In this document: piece after piece, positions 25,337-37,721 of the stretch
Layout of the letters: each line of letters begins with the position of its first letter
Numbering within the stretch: the first letter of the stretch is position 1
DNA from: Adineta vaga
Lineage: Eukaryota; Rotifera
Direction: 5' to 3'
DNA: 64,000 nt
NCBI GenBank assembly: GCA_021613535.1
Contig: CP075496.1
Span: forward strand, 1,364,001-1,428,000
The notes under the pieces: model-generated
Seen by the model: the letters and a program-made list of their open reading frames with translations, nothing else
Database searches by the model: none
Told to the model about the DNA's origin: nothing
Made by a program: the position numbers and the translations under genes

Positions 25337-25874
25337 TTTTGCTGGTGACAAACGTCGACCGTTTACTTATTTATATGTGTTTGTTCGATTTTCTATGTAT
25401 TCGAATGAGGAAAATAAATGAGACGAATAAGAAAAAAATGTATGAAACGTGTTTGTTTGTATTTTGGTAATATCAATGAAGCGTGAATTTATTTTCTGTC
25501 CTCCTCCTCCTCCTCGTTTTCCTTCTTACTTTCGATCTTGTCTTTGAAAGTAATGAGAAATAACGAAGAATCTCCTGATGAGAATAATCATTTGTATTCT
25601 TTACATTAAACAAGTCTTTTTCTAACTCATTAAGCTTTTATCTTTCCATATGAAGAAGACATACATATTATCAAGAAGAAAATCTGTTCTCAATTGATTG
25701 ACAGACTTCTATTTCCAGCTGTATATATTATGTATCATATCAAACATATTTGTCTAATAACGAGTTTTTTTTCCTTGTTAGAATAGATGTACTGATTAAC
25801 TCATCGATGGATGTTTTGTTAATTGCTTGACTAGGTCAACATTTATTTAAAGATAAACATAAATCGTAGTTTTA
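25337..25874. other. Spacer upstream of tetraspanin
   Basis: Putative tetraspanin promoter and the 3' end of ABTB1. Contains a short TCC/CCT run near 25499-25516; otherwise unstructured. Confidence 0.4.
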
Positions 25875-27931
25875 TCAAATAAATAGGCCAATTCGTTCAA
25901 GAAAATCATCAAGTAATTTCATTTTTTCCGATGTTTCATCTATATCTGATGGATCTTCAGTAGAAAATTCTGCCAGATAGAATCTCAGATCGTCTATAAT
26001 TGGTACTGTATCAAATTCTTGTCGATCAACAACACTAGCTGCATCTTCAAGAACAAATTTTGTAAATTCTTCTTGTTGTAAAACCTGAACAAAGAAAGCG
26101 AGATTCATTTTTCGAATTCGAACGAATATATTCTTCATACTTCTTCAAGATGATCGCTGATAAATCGAATACATTGATGTTCAAGTTTAACTAGATCGAA
26201 TAATCGTGCTAATCGAAGTGTAGAAAGAATTGTTTGAATACTAAGTAATTTCGAATAAGTATTTCCACAAAGACGTTTTAAACCGGGTAAAAGAAGTTCA
26301 TCAGCAAGTACAAGTAATTCATCAACACAATCATTTGTAATCTAAAACAAAGAAGATTATCTTTGAAAATCAAAAAAGAAAAAAGGGAAAATCTTAGTAG
26401 TGTTACTTCACATTCATCAGAATAGATGTAATATAAAAGTGGAAGAAAGAGTTCTTTTCGTATATGTTTCAATGCCATTGTTGATTTAACATGACTCTGT
26501 TCTAATGGATTTGGAAGCATTTCATTGAAATGATTTTTGACTAATGCAGAAAAATATTCCGTTCGTGTACACATAAATGCTTGATGAACATTAAAATAAT
26601 ATTGATTATCAATGATTAAAATTAAGTCAGAGAATATATCCAATTGAGGTTTGTCTATAAATGGTAATTCATTACCAGCGATCTATAAAACAATAACGAT
26701 TCTTCAAGAGAATTTTGATGATTGTCGAAAATGAAATATCATTCAGTAAATTTCATTTTTTTTCTTTTTGTTTATAAAAGAAACTTACCCATTGTCGAAG
26801 TTCTAATGGCACAGCTTGTTCAGCTAACATACGAAAATCTAATCGTATACTATCATCATCATCATCAGGTTCTAATACTAAACGATAAATATTTGACGAT
26901 GACGATTTACTTGATTCTACAGAAAAGAGAACAAACAAATATGTAAATGAAAAACAAAGACATTTATTTATCTAAATTTACGCCATTCATCTATTTCATG
27001 TTTTTTTCTTTCAATTAATTCGATTAAATGTGGAAGACGACAACTTCTAGCTAAAGCTTTAACACTTTCCACATTATCCAACGCGATTTCACAGCAATTT
27101 GTGTATAAATATCGAACAACAGCTTCAAAACTTTCAGCATTAAACTAAAAAAACAAAAACGCGGACATTTTCTATGAAGATCAAATAGATATGAGAACTA
27201 AAATCTACTTTTGCTTTTGTTAATTGAATACATCGTTTTCCATGCCAACGTTTTTCTAATGCATCATGAAAAAATGCTGATCGTGCAGCTAATACACAAC
27301 GATGTAAAGAAAATGTTCGCTCATCAATAACAAATGTTACATCACTATATAAACCTTCTTCGTAAAGTCTAAACAATTGAAAATTCAAATAGTTTTTTCA
27401 TTGAAAACTAATTAAATCATTTCATACTTTCGTAGAAATTCATCATAAGTATTTCGTTTTACTGTTCGTGTTGTTAAAACATTATAATTCTTTAATAACG
27501 TTCGAATTGCATCAGTTAATGCACCATATCGACATCGTTCGCCATCAAATGTATTCGCTTGACATCGTGCACCTAAAGAAGCACGAAAGAAAAAGACCAA
27601 CTATTGATCTTTATATCTATCACATAAATATCGAATTACATCACCATTATCGAGCAGATATTGAGCTATTTCGAAATGACCACATAAACACGCATAGTAT
27701 CTAAAGATGTTTTTACTTAAATTGACAGGAAAAAACTGTTTTTTTAAATAAACGTACAATGGTGTAGAATCCCATTTATCTCGAATATTTAATTCAACTT
27801 CTTTTTGCTCGACAAGGTAACTGTAAATATAATATGTAAGAGAAGATTTTATTGAGTAATAACTCCTACCGAACTCGAATTAAATCACCACGTCGAACAC
27901 TTTGAATAAGATCAATCTTATCCGATGTCAT
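25875..27931 (-). CDS. ABTB1: Ankyrin repeat and BTB/POZ domain protein 1 orthologue
   Basis: Ten exons on the minus strand: 27931-27870, 27820-27758, 27700-27645, 27572-27428, 27368-27209, 27144-26982, 26916-26789, 26682-26407, 26341-26141, 26084-25875; 487 aa, all phases close. Human ABTB1 is about 478 aa. N-terminal ankyrin repeats are near-identical in pattern to the vertebrate protein (VRRGDLIRVRYLVEQ, RDKWDSTPLYYACLCGH, ANTFDGERC). BTB domain 1 is at about 115-190 (YSDVTFVIDERTFSLHRCVLAARS) and BTB domain 2 at about 260-355 (QYYFNVHQAFMCTRTEYFSALV, YYIYSDECE). The C-terminus matches the ABTB1-specific end (ASVVDRQEFDTVPIIDDLRF). BTB proteins of this type act as Cullin-3 adaptors; ABTB1 is reported as a PTEN-linked growth regulator in mammals. 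Divergently transcribed from ABCB6. Confidence 0.95.
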
Positions 27932-28828
27932 TTTTGGAACGCCTGATCAACAAAAAGAGATAACCGATGACTAACTTAGAACTCCGATGAGTCATTCAAT
28001 AGAAAATCATGTGACCTAATACATTAGTTCATATGATCGGTATTTTTCACCTTCAACAAAAATTTCTTCTTCTTCTTCTTCTTCTTTCGATTGTATATTT
28101 ATATTCACGTTAGTACGAATAGTAACCGGGTTTTACTTTAGAGAAATAAACACGATAGGTTTTTTTGGCCTAAAGATCTTCATTGGTCGTTCGAGTATCG
28201 TAATACAAACCAAGAAGGAAAGATGACGTTATTCTATATACAGTAAAGATATGTGCAGTTATTCGCCTTGAATAAAGATAAAATTTTAATAAAGAAATAT
28301 TTCTGATTATAATGCACTCTGTTATTATCTATCGTCTAGGTCGTGTTTTTTTTCCTTTTAACTTCTGAGTACAATACACTACCTCAATTGAAATCAAACT
28401 TACTAATAATAACTTTTTATTTTCAAATTCTTTTTCTCAAAAAATTTGATATTTCTTACCTCAATTTCAATACAATCTAATCGCTTTTTTTTCAAAATAT
28501 ATAAATCAATATAAACATCTGTTTGAATTCCCGTTTCTCATTTACATATATATATATACATGTGTGTGTGTATTCAAAATTATCATTTTATCAAATAATG
28601 AGTATAAAATTCATTCGGAGAACGTTTCTATAGAAGAAAAATGTCAACACATTGACTACTAGTGATACATAATTCATTCATTGGTTACATTCATCACTCC
28701 ATTCAATTGGTTGTTGTTTGTTTTTTATTTTCTCTTCTACGACTTTTTTATGGTTTACCTTCTTCATTGACATTTCGTTGACAAAAATTTCAGTCTTTTT
28801 GAATTATAATTTTAAGATTTTATTCACC
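27932..28828. other. Divergent intergenic region ABTB1/ABCB6
   Basis: About 0.9 kb between divergent starts, likely holding both promoters. Contains a CTT run near 28066-28085 and a TA/TG microsatellite near 28548-28571. No coding signal. Confidence 0.45.
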
Positions 28829-31800
28829 ATGTTCTGCTCAGCAAACGAAACAACCGATGGAGGTGGAATGATTGTTTGGATTGATAAAGGTTTTACCATC
28901 TGTTTTTTTGATACATTAACAACATCAATTTTATTTGGATTTATATTTATTTTTGGTTTAATTCAATACATTTTCTACAAGTAAATTTCATTCCTTAGTT
29001 TTTTGTTCCGAAATCAAATCTCTTTTCATATATTTTTTAGACGATTTGGATTTAAAATTGAAAGAGAATATATTGATGCATCAGTTCTCTATGCTATTCA
29101 AGTTGTATTAACAGTTCTATTAGCATGTGAACCTATATTATTATATGCAACTGAAACAACAGCACTTGGAAAAAATAAAGTAAAGAATTGTTGATGAATA
29201 AAAATGAACATATTCAAATCTGTGTCTAGCTTCCAAGTTATACAATCTTTCGTTGTGTTCTTCGTACATTTGTTTGGTTATTTTCTTTAATAATTCTTCG
29301 AATTGAACGAACAAAAACAATGCCAACAGCTCAAACACGCGGTCATGGTTTAATAATATTAACATTCTGGTGTCTTGCAGTTCTAAATGAATTATTTGCA
29401 TTAATATCCTATCGTTCACCATTATGGTACTTTCAACCGATTGTTCAACAAGAATCATCAATTGAAGAAATTCATTTAGTTCGATTTGGTTATTGGATAT
29501 TTCGATTACTTGCAACTATTGCTGTATTTTGTATTGGTATTCGTGCACCTGGAGTACCACGACGACGTTATGCTGTTATGTTAAATAGATCTCAATCACA
29601 AATCGATGAAGATCGAGTCAAAGAAAGTGTTTGGATTAAATTCTTTCGACATTTTAAAACCTTAGGGCCTTATATTTGGCCACGAGGTCGTATTGGTTTA
29701 CAATTGAATATTCTTGTTTGTGTAAGCATTGTTCTCGTTGGACGATTAGTTGCACTCGAAGTACCAAGATATACGAAATTGATTAGTAAGTTTTCATCAA
29801 GTGAAAAATGATCTTGACATTTTTCTTTAGCTGACGAACTGGTTCAACCAAATAATGGAACAACGGATACATTTTTAAATATTGGAGCAAAATTACGTTC
29901 ACCACAAAGTTGGCCCTGGCGATTGGTACTGATTTTGATGGCTCTAAGATTTTTACAAGGTTTGAAAAGATTATGAGAACAATTTTGATTGAAATTGTTG
30001 TTTTCTTAGGTGCGGGTGGATTTGGTTCTGGTTTATTATCTATCGTTCGATCAACATTATGGGTTAAAATTGATCAATATACAACTCGATCATTGAAAAT
30101 TCGCGTTCTTTCTCATTTACATGATTTATCCTTACGTTGGCATTTAATACGAAAAACAGGTGAAGTAATACGTATTGTCGATCGTGGTACCGAATCTGTT
30201 GATTCTATACTTAATTACATTTTATTTAATATATTTCCAACAATAGCAGATATTCTTATTGCTATTGTTTATCTTATTATTAAATTTAATATTTGGTAAA
30301 TTTAATTTTCGTTTTTTTTGTCGTTCGTATTTTTGTTTTATTAAGGTTTGGTATAATTGTCTTTGCAACGATGTTAATTTATCTTTCATCAACAATTGTA
30401 ATTACTGAATGGCGTACGAAATTCAAAAAAGAAATGAATAAACTTGATAATGCGATTAGTGGATCTGCAGTTGATTCTTTAGTTAATTTCGAAACTGTTA
30501 AATATTACGGAGCAGAAAAATATGAAGTTGAACAATATGGTGAAGCGATTGAAAGATATCAGAAAGGTAAAACAGAAAATCTCCTATAATAGAAAACTGA
30601 TTTTATACTTAAATTAGCCGAATGGATCAATCAACTTACTTTACAATTATTAAATATTGTTCAATCAACTGTTATTACAATTGGTTTAACTATTGGTTCA
30701 TTATATTGTGTTTGGCTTGTTAGTGCTAAACATGAATTAACTATTGGTGATTATATTCTATTTGGTACATATATTTTACAATTATATACACCATTGAATT
30801 TCTTTGGAACATATTATCGTATGCTTCAACAAGCATTTATTGATATGGAGAATATGCTTGATCTATTTGATATTCAACCTGATGTTCAAGATTCTCCATT
30901 TGCAAAAGATCTTGTGATTAATAATGGAATGATTGAATTCGATAATGTTTGCTTTCATTATCAAGTTGAACGACCGATTTTGAAGAATGTTTCATTTAGT
31001 ATTTTACCTGGACAAACTTTAGCGATTGTTGGACCATCGGGTTCAGGTAAGATTTTGTAATTTTAGTTTGATAAAGAAATAGTCTGAGAATTTTTTAAGG
31101 AAAAACAACAATTGTTCGTTTACTCTTTCGATTCTATGATGTTCAAAGTGGTTCAATTAAAATCGATGGAACAAATATAACAACTGTTACACAAAATTCT
31201 CTTCGTCGTTCCATTGGTGTTGTACCACAAGATACAGTTCTATTTAATCGAGATATTTTATATAATATACGTTATGGTCGAGTAGTAGCAACGGATAGAG
31301 AAGTCGAAAATGCTGCACGTACGGCTGAAATGCATGATCGAATTAATACATTTCCTGAAGGATATAAAACAGTTGTTGGTGAACGTGGATTGAAATTATC
31401 GGGTGGTGAAAAGGTATAAAGATCTATTTTTGATAAGTTAATATTTCGATTTATTTAGCAACGTGTGGCCATTGCACGAACACTTCTCAAAGCACCTGCC
31501 ATTGTCTTATTAGATGAAGCAACATCAGCATTAGGTAAATTATTCTTTTTTTTGTATAAAAAATACATTTTATATTTGACAGATACATTAACTGAACGAC
31601 ATATTCAATCAGCTTTACAAAGAGTTTGTGAAGGACGTACAACATTAATTGTTGCTCATCGATTATCAACAATTTCACATGCTGATGTTATTATTGTACT
31701 TAAAGAAGGTGAAGTTATGGAACGCGGTTCACATGATGAACTTTTAGCGAAACCTGACGGCCTATATGCACATATGTGGGATGAACAATCAAAATCGTAT

Positions 31801-31893
31801 TCAAGTCCAGATAAACCAACGACTATTAGTGATGAAATACCTGATGAAACAGGTTTTGCTGCATCTACTACTACCAATCACCATCATCATTGA
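28829..31893 (+). CDS. ABCB6: ABC transporter B6 (half-transporter)
   Basis: Ten exons: 28829-28980, 29041-29179, 29230-29785, 29831-29959, 30010-30295, 30346-30566, 30618-31046, 31100-31413, 31459-31534, 31583-31893; 870 aa, phases close; human ABCB6 is 842 aa. It has an N-terminal extra membrane domain (TMD0) of hydrophobic helices, then a six-helix ABC transmembrane domain with the B6/B7/HMT1-type signatures [15 protein letters not shown] and [12 protein letters not shown], then one nucleotide-binding domain. The latter has Walker A GPSGSGKTT (632-641), signature LSGGEKQRVAIA (737-748), Walker [12 protein letters not shown] and H-loop [12 protein letters not shown]6/HMT-1 proteins transport porphyrins or thiol-metal conjugates in mitochondrial, endolysosomal or plasma membranes. 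The tail ends in a run of histidines. Start chosen at the first ATG; the frame upstream opens only at a TTG. Confidence 0.93.
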
Positions 31894-32704
31894 TAAATCC
31901 GGTGAAATCTTTCTCTTGCCATATGCCGTCTATATATTTTGCTTTTTGTCTATTTTGCATGTTTATTTTGTTATGTTGTCAATCTCATTGAGAAGAAAAA
32001 CAAAAAGAAAAGAAATTAACGAGATATTCGAGTCTTAGATGTAAAATAAATTTTTGTAGATTTCAATAATAACAACAATCATAAATATATATATATACAT
32101 ATAAGCATTTCTGACAAGAATATGTCATAATGATTTTTTTAATCTTTTCTTTTCTTGATACGGATCATCATTGAGGATTTATTTCAATATTTCCATTTTA
32201 AAAGATCAGATATTTGTTCTGGGTCAATGATAATGAAATAGTGTTTTGAATCTTGATTAAATATCATCGACAGAGAAAGAGAGAGAAATGAATGTACAGA
32301 ACAAGATCATATCAGATATCATTCTCTGTGTCATTCTATCTGTATATGAACAGATGAATTTCAATGTAAAGATTCAATCATCCTTCATTTTATTCATTGA
32401 TTAATTACATCGAAGAAAAAGATTTGTGTATTATTAAAGTTTCTTTCTCCCTTCAACATTGGTTGACTCGCATCGATTATTTCTTTCTGCTTTCGCGATA
32501 TGAATTGTGCTAATCATTAAATCCCATCTGCGCACGGCACCTATAGGGATGAAAATGGCATTCAACTAACTTGATTGGCTGATGTGAAGCACTGTCATCA
32601 GCTACTAGACTGACTTTTATATTGTTTCTTCTCTCTGTTGGAGATCATCTATCATTAATTTAATACACATATTTTTCTTTTATAAATCATCCAAATAAAT
32701 AATC
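31894..32704. other. Intergenic ABCB6 to RPA2
   Basis: 3' UTR of ABCB6 followed by a probable RPA2 promoter. Short TA repeat near 32088-32101. No coding signal. Confidence 0.45.
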
Positions 32705-33748
32705 ATGGCTCTTTGGGGTAAAATAAAGAGAGAGGGAGAGAGAGAAAAAGACATTGTGATTCTATCATACTTTTTCTCATTTAGAACAAGGTGGTGGTGA
32801 TGGTGGGAATGGATTTCAACAACGAAAAGCTGGAGGTGAAGGTGATCCAAGTATTGGTCAAGTGTGTATTAAAATGATAAAATCTCTTTTGAAGATAACG
32901 ATATCATTTTAGCGTCCAACAGTTAAAGGTGTATTAACTTGTACGATAGCGACGATTCTCAATGCGAAACATTCCGAATCCGATAATTGTTTTGTTTATA
33001 AACATTTTAAATTCAATACTGTTATGATTATGGGTTTAATTCAAGATCTTAATCATGAAGTTAATGGAAGTTTAGCAACATATAATCTCAATGATCATTC
33101 CGGTAGTTCAATTGAAATCAAATGGTGGCATGATGTAAGTTTTTTTTAATGTGATAATCATTTTTAGCAACAAGGTCAATTTTATTTTGATTTCCATAGG
33201 ATATTGGTGAACCACTGAAACCATTTACTTATATTAAAGTGGTTGGTCAAGTAAAAGTATTTGCTGGTAAACCACATGTTGTTGCACATCATGTTACTCA
33301 AATGAAATCCTTAAACGAATTAATTGCTCATTCAATTGAATGTGTTCATGCAAGTATGGTAATTCGAAAACAAGCAGCAATAATTGTATGAATCATTTTA
33401 AAGATAATGATTTCTTTCTTATTTTCATGTATCATTAGAATGGAACAACAAATCGTCCCGGTGTTGCTAATGCTCAACAGATTTCAACAGTCTCTCATGG
33501 ATTTACTCCGGTGCAAATTGCAGTAGTTAATTTTTTAAAAACTGCAACAACATCAAAAGGTTTTAGTACAACAGAAACAAGTAAACAATTGAAACAATTT
33601 AGTGAAAATCAAGTCAGGTAATTATCGATTCAATTAATTCAATGTTCTACATTATTTGTTTAGACAAGCATTGGAATTTCTTTCTGGTGAAGGTCACATT
33701 TATTCAACAACGGATGACGATCATTTTCGTGCTGCAAATAATAATTAG
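32705..33748 (+). CDS. RPA2: Replication protein A 32 kDa subunit
   Basis: Six exons: 32705-32717, 32785-32861, 32913-33134, 33200-33385, 33439-33617, 33664-33748; 253 aa, phases close; human RPA2 is 270 aa. Exon 1 is only 13 bp (MALWG). A short Gly-rich N-terminal tail, the usual phosphorylation region, precedes the central OB fold (TVKGVLTCTIATILNA, IMGLIQDLNHEVNG, YNLNDHSGSSIEIKWW). A C-terminal winged-helix domain follows (FTPVQIAVVNFLKTA, QALEFLSGEGHIYSTTDDDHFR). The protein is part of the RPA heterotrimer that binds single-stranded DNA in replication and repair. The N-terminal tail carries few Ser/Thr residues compared with vertebrates. Confidence 0.95.
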
Positions 33749-33829
33749 AAAGATCGTTTGTTTTTTTTGTCAGATAGATTAAATAGTCACTTATGAAATG
33801 AATTGCAATAGGAATTAATCATGTTATTT

Positions 33830-33840
33830 GTTATTTCTAG
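33830..33840 (+). promoter_or_regulatory. Splice acceptor in short gap between RPA2 and next gene
   Basis: TTATTTCTAG ends 24 bp before the ATG at 33865 and 92 bp after the RPA2 stop. In a 116 bp intergenic gap this is better explained as a trans-splice (spliced-leader) acceptor, or the 3' end of a leader intron, than as part of RPA2. Inference only. Confidence 0.45.
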
Positions 33841-33864
33841 ATAAATAGAAAAAAGAAAGAAAGA

Positions 33865-35989
33865 ATGGATCTCGATCCAATGATATCGAATATACAAGAC
33901 GATTATTCCTATTCGGATTATGATAATCGTCCGATTCGACCAATGAATCAAGAAGCACTTAATGAAACATTAGCACGATTACCTATTCTTATTGATGAAG
34001 ATGATTATAACAATCGAACAAATGGAAGTCCGGAATCAAATACAAGGTAAATTCATACTTTCTTTAAATCATACTGATGACAAGAACTCTTTTGTTTCTA
34101 GTATAAAAGCTCGATTAACGAATCGTCGTCAACCAATCCTTGCCCATTCAACTAGACGAAAGATTCTTCCTGCAACAGCATCCAGTGTTACCACTACTAC
34201 TACTAATACTACTAATAATAATCAATCTTTATTGCATGTTAATACAACAATTGGAACACCGAAAAGTAATAAACGAAAGTTAGGTGGTTGTACACCAGCA
34301 ATTACTCCATCAGCAAATAAAGTTATCAAACGTTAGTTCTCTTTCAACAAGAAATGTTGATTTAATTGAATTCATTTAGAATTGGATTGTCGACAAGAAT
34401 TAAATCAATTAAAAGAAGAAAATAAACTTTTAGAAGAAGTAAAATATTTTCTTCATCCTTCATAAAAATCATTCTTCTTCTTCTTCTTTTCTAGGCTAAA
34501 GCTAACTTACAAATTGAATGTATTCTATTAAAAAATGTAATTATCTCCTATGTAAAAGAGAAGAACATTACACAGATGAACATTTTGTCCATAATTAGAT
34601 ATGATAGATAAGACGTTCTCTTTCTGATATAGATTAAAGTCTGGAAAATAGAACATTAAGATAATCATAAGATTAGAAAATGTTATCAAAATCCGATTAG
34701 ATACATGTATAAGGAAACATTTCAAATGTTCTCTTCAACGGATAGAAGGTCATACAATTCGATTACATCATATGATCGATTGAGCTAATAAGTAATGTTG
34801 CTAAATATTGTTTGTTAATAGACACATGAAACAGAATTAGAAAATGTCAAACAAGACCATCAACAAGCGATTGAGACACTTGTTCAAGGTAAGAAACTGA
34901 TGTGATATATGATTATTTCTAGTTCTTTTTCTTCTCTTCTATCAAGAACATAAAGTACAACGGGAACAGTTCGATACAACACTTGCCGATAAAGAACAGG
35001 CACTTTCGAAAATTGTAAGTATTGATTTTGGTTATGTAATTTTTTTTTGTATAATAATTATTTTCTAATTAGAATCTTGAACTTGATAACCTACGAAATG
35101 ATCATAGTTTATTATTATTGGAAAAAGAAACATTGGAGAAAGTAATTTCATTTAAATATTATTCCATATATAGTCTTTGTTTTTTATGTCAATAGATTGT
35201 TGCAGAATATCAAATGTATAAAGAAGAAATGACGAAGAAAATGAATGACAGTGAATTAACAATTCAAAATCTTCGAGAAGAAGTTGAGAAATTCATGAAA
35301 ATTCAAGAACAACAAAAACAAGTAAATTACATTGATTTAATCAGATTTCAATTGATTGTTGTCGGTTGATGTTTAGAAACAATCCACAATGAAATCGACA
35401 CTAGCAAATGGTCGAGTATTATTAAAAGGAACATCAAGTAAGTTTTCATACGTGTGAATTGATTTGTTCATCTATTTTTTTTTGTAGCCGATCGACCGAG
35501 AACGGCTGGTAGTACTGCTCCAACAAATACAAAAACTGAATCTATTCGACCCAAGTATATTCAAAATCTTTCGTTTTTTTTAAATTGATTTATTATCTTT
35601 AGAGCTAATGTCAAAGGTTCCAGCACACGTGGAACAGTAAGTCTATAGTATATTGATGTTTGTCATATTAGAATCTATTTGTCTTCGATAGAAAAAAGAT
35701 GAATTGATTACAACACCTTCGTCAGCATCGATTAATACAAGTTTAAATAAGTAACATTCATGAATTATTTTATCTTTTAATTGAAAATTTGATTGAAAAT
35801 TTTAGATCAAATTCTTCGTCTTGTTCATCTGCACCAATAATGAAACCACCGTTACCAAAATCAAAAACAAAAACAAGTGTAATTATTGATGAAAAGAAGA
35901 AATCTATTTGTTCAATGCCATCTATTGATAAACGTACAAGTCTCATATCAACACGTACAAGATCAAAAATCGTTCCTGCAAAATCCTAA
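33865..35989 (+). CDS. Coiled-coil protein, unknown
   Basis: Thirteen exons: 33865-34046, 34102-34331, 34380-34438, 34495-34536, 34822-34888, 34947-35014, 35073-35141, 35196-35321, 35377-35437, 35488-35554, 35603-35636, 35692-35750, 35806-35989; 415 aa, phases close. The acidic N-terminus is followed by a basic Thr/Asn-rich segment (STRRKILPAT, TPKSNKRKLGG), a central heptad-rich coiled coil from about residue 140 to 300 (LNQLKEENKLLEE, LENVKQDHQQAIETL, ITIQNLREEVEKF-like), and a basic Ser/Lys/Arg-rich tail. Composition suggests a cytoskeletal, centrosomal or nuclear scaffold with basic flanks, but I cannot name an orthologue. The gene starts 116 bp behind RPA2 on the same strand, so the two may share a transcript. 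Confidence 0.8.
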
Positions 35990-37721
35990 TCAAAATGATG
36001 TTTTTTTTTATCATCGAAAAAAATCTAGTCTTTTCTTTTTCTTCAAGTCTCGATAAACACCAGTCATTGTTGTATATGTCTTGTGTCAGATATTTTTGAA
36101 TTTTTCCTTTTCTTTTTCTTTTCGCAATCTTGTCTATTCAGATTCAGCGCTTCCTATTTACCCTTTTTATTATGTCTTGTTTCAAGACAGACTTTTCTGT
36201 ACAAAATGTGTTGAACTTGAGTGTTGTTCATGGTATTGAATATTGTCATTTATGTATGAAGAAAAATTTTTTTCTTTTTCTGTTTATTTACCCAACTTTC
36301 TCATTTTGTCAAATTCAATTTTTTTCCCTTTTTTCAATGTATAGAACAGCTAAACTTAATATACATATATATATATATACCTGTTTTTTAACAATAAAGA
36401 TCTATATCATATGTTCTTTTCTATTATGACACTAGGAATCAAAAAGAACGAGGTCAATCTCAGACTGGCTAAGTTCAATCCTGAATTATCAAGAAAGTTT
36501 TCATTAACACTCTAATTTCAGTCGATGCAAAAGCTTGATTAGAAATTTTGTTGATGAACTGTGTTGCGACACTACTACTTTAGATATTACGATGGCAAAT
36601 GATGTAATCAAAATTGGATTTATGGAGAGGTATTCTTAGAAGACCATATTTTATAGAAAATCGTGCATGAGTGTACGATTTTTAAAAAAATCATTTCGTC
36701 TTCAAGGGCTAATAATTATTATTTCTAGAAGAATTAACTTTCATTTTGTTGCTAACTCTTTTGAGATGATGTTTTCTTCAAAATCTTTGTAAATAATATT
36801 CTTTTAAATACAAAACAATTCTAACTCGAGATTATCATAATCTATCATCATTATCTGATATCCTTTGTCAAGTAAATTGAATGTTTTGTAAGAATGAAAC
36901 AAAATGTAGGTTGCAACATGAAATACATTATAAGATATTAAATTACTATAAGAAAGTATCGTATGACAGGACCAATTAAATTATGTATACTTTATTGATT
37001 ATACATTTTTTGTGACAGTAATGTGCTTTCATTATGAACGATTCTTTTCTACTGAAAAGGCGAATATGTAGATGTCTGCATGTTTAGTATTTAACTGAAT
37101 TAAAAATTATATTTGAGAGGTGATTTTTAGCTTTAGTTGCTTATTCAAGAGCTTCCTCAATTCGACCATTATTTCTAATCATTTATTTATATTTAACATC
37201 ATCCTGAGATCGAAATCATGAACTTCGTTACAATGTTTCTTTTCCATTCTATTGACACTCAATTAACACTCTCAAGTTTCAATGAAACGTTTTCTTTCTT
37301 GATAATGTTTTTTTTTATAAAAGTAATCATCTAGGTCATGATTACTGACATATTTTTATACGTCATTCAATTAGTCAGAACGGGTAAAATCCCTTTTTGT
37401 TTTATTGCTGATTACTCCGTTTGTTAAAGAGAACAAATGCCTTGTTTTTTTTCTCAAAGACAAAATGTATATATTTGTTTTTCTCCAAACAAAAAATAGA
37501 TCCAATAGGCGAGAAAAAAGAAGGAACCTGTCTAATAAACCTCTTTCGAGTAAGGAATAAACGAAGGAGTATTTAATTATATAATTGACAAGACAAGAAG
37601 CATACACACACATCAAAGAAAAGAAGGTGAAGAGCAATTATTACAGTTTTTCTATTTGTTTCAAATAAATTCTTTTTACTGTTAAATGAGCAATTGAATT
37701 TCTACAGCCGAATTGTTCAGA
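35990..37721. other. Intergenic between convergent genes
   Basis: T-rich 3' flanks of two convergent genes. TA repeat near 36361-36378. Nothing recognisable as coding or RNA gene on either strand; the open frames at 36130-36429 and 37371-37637 are low-complexity. Confidence 0.45.

Noticed and set aside
36440-36490. tRNA-like TTCAATCCT box
   Set aside because: No matching A box, anticodon stem or acceptor stem could be paired around it.
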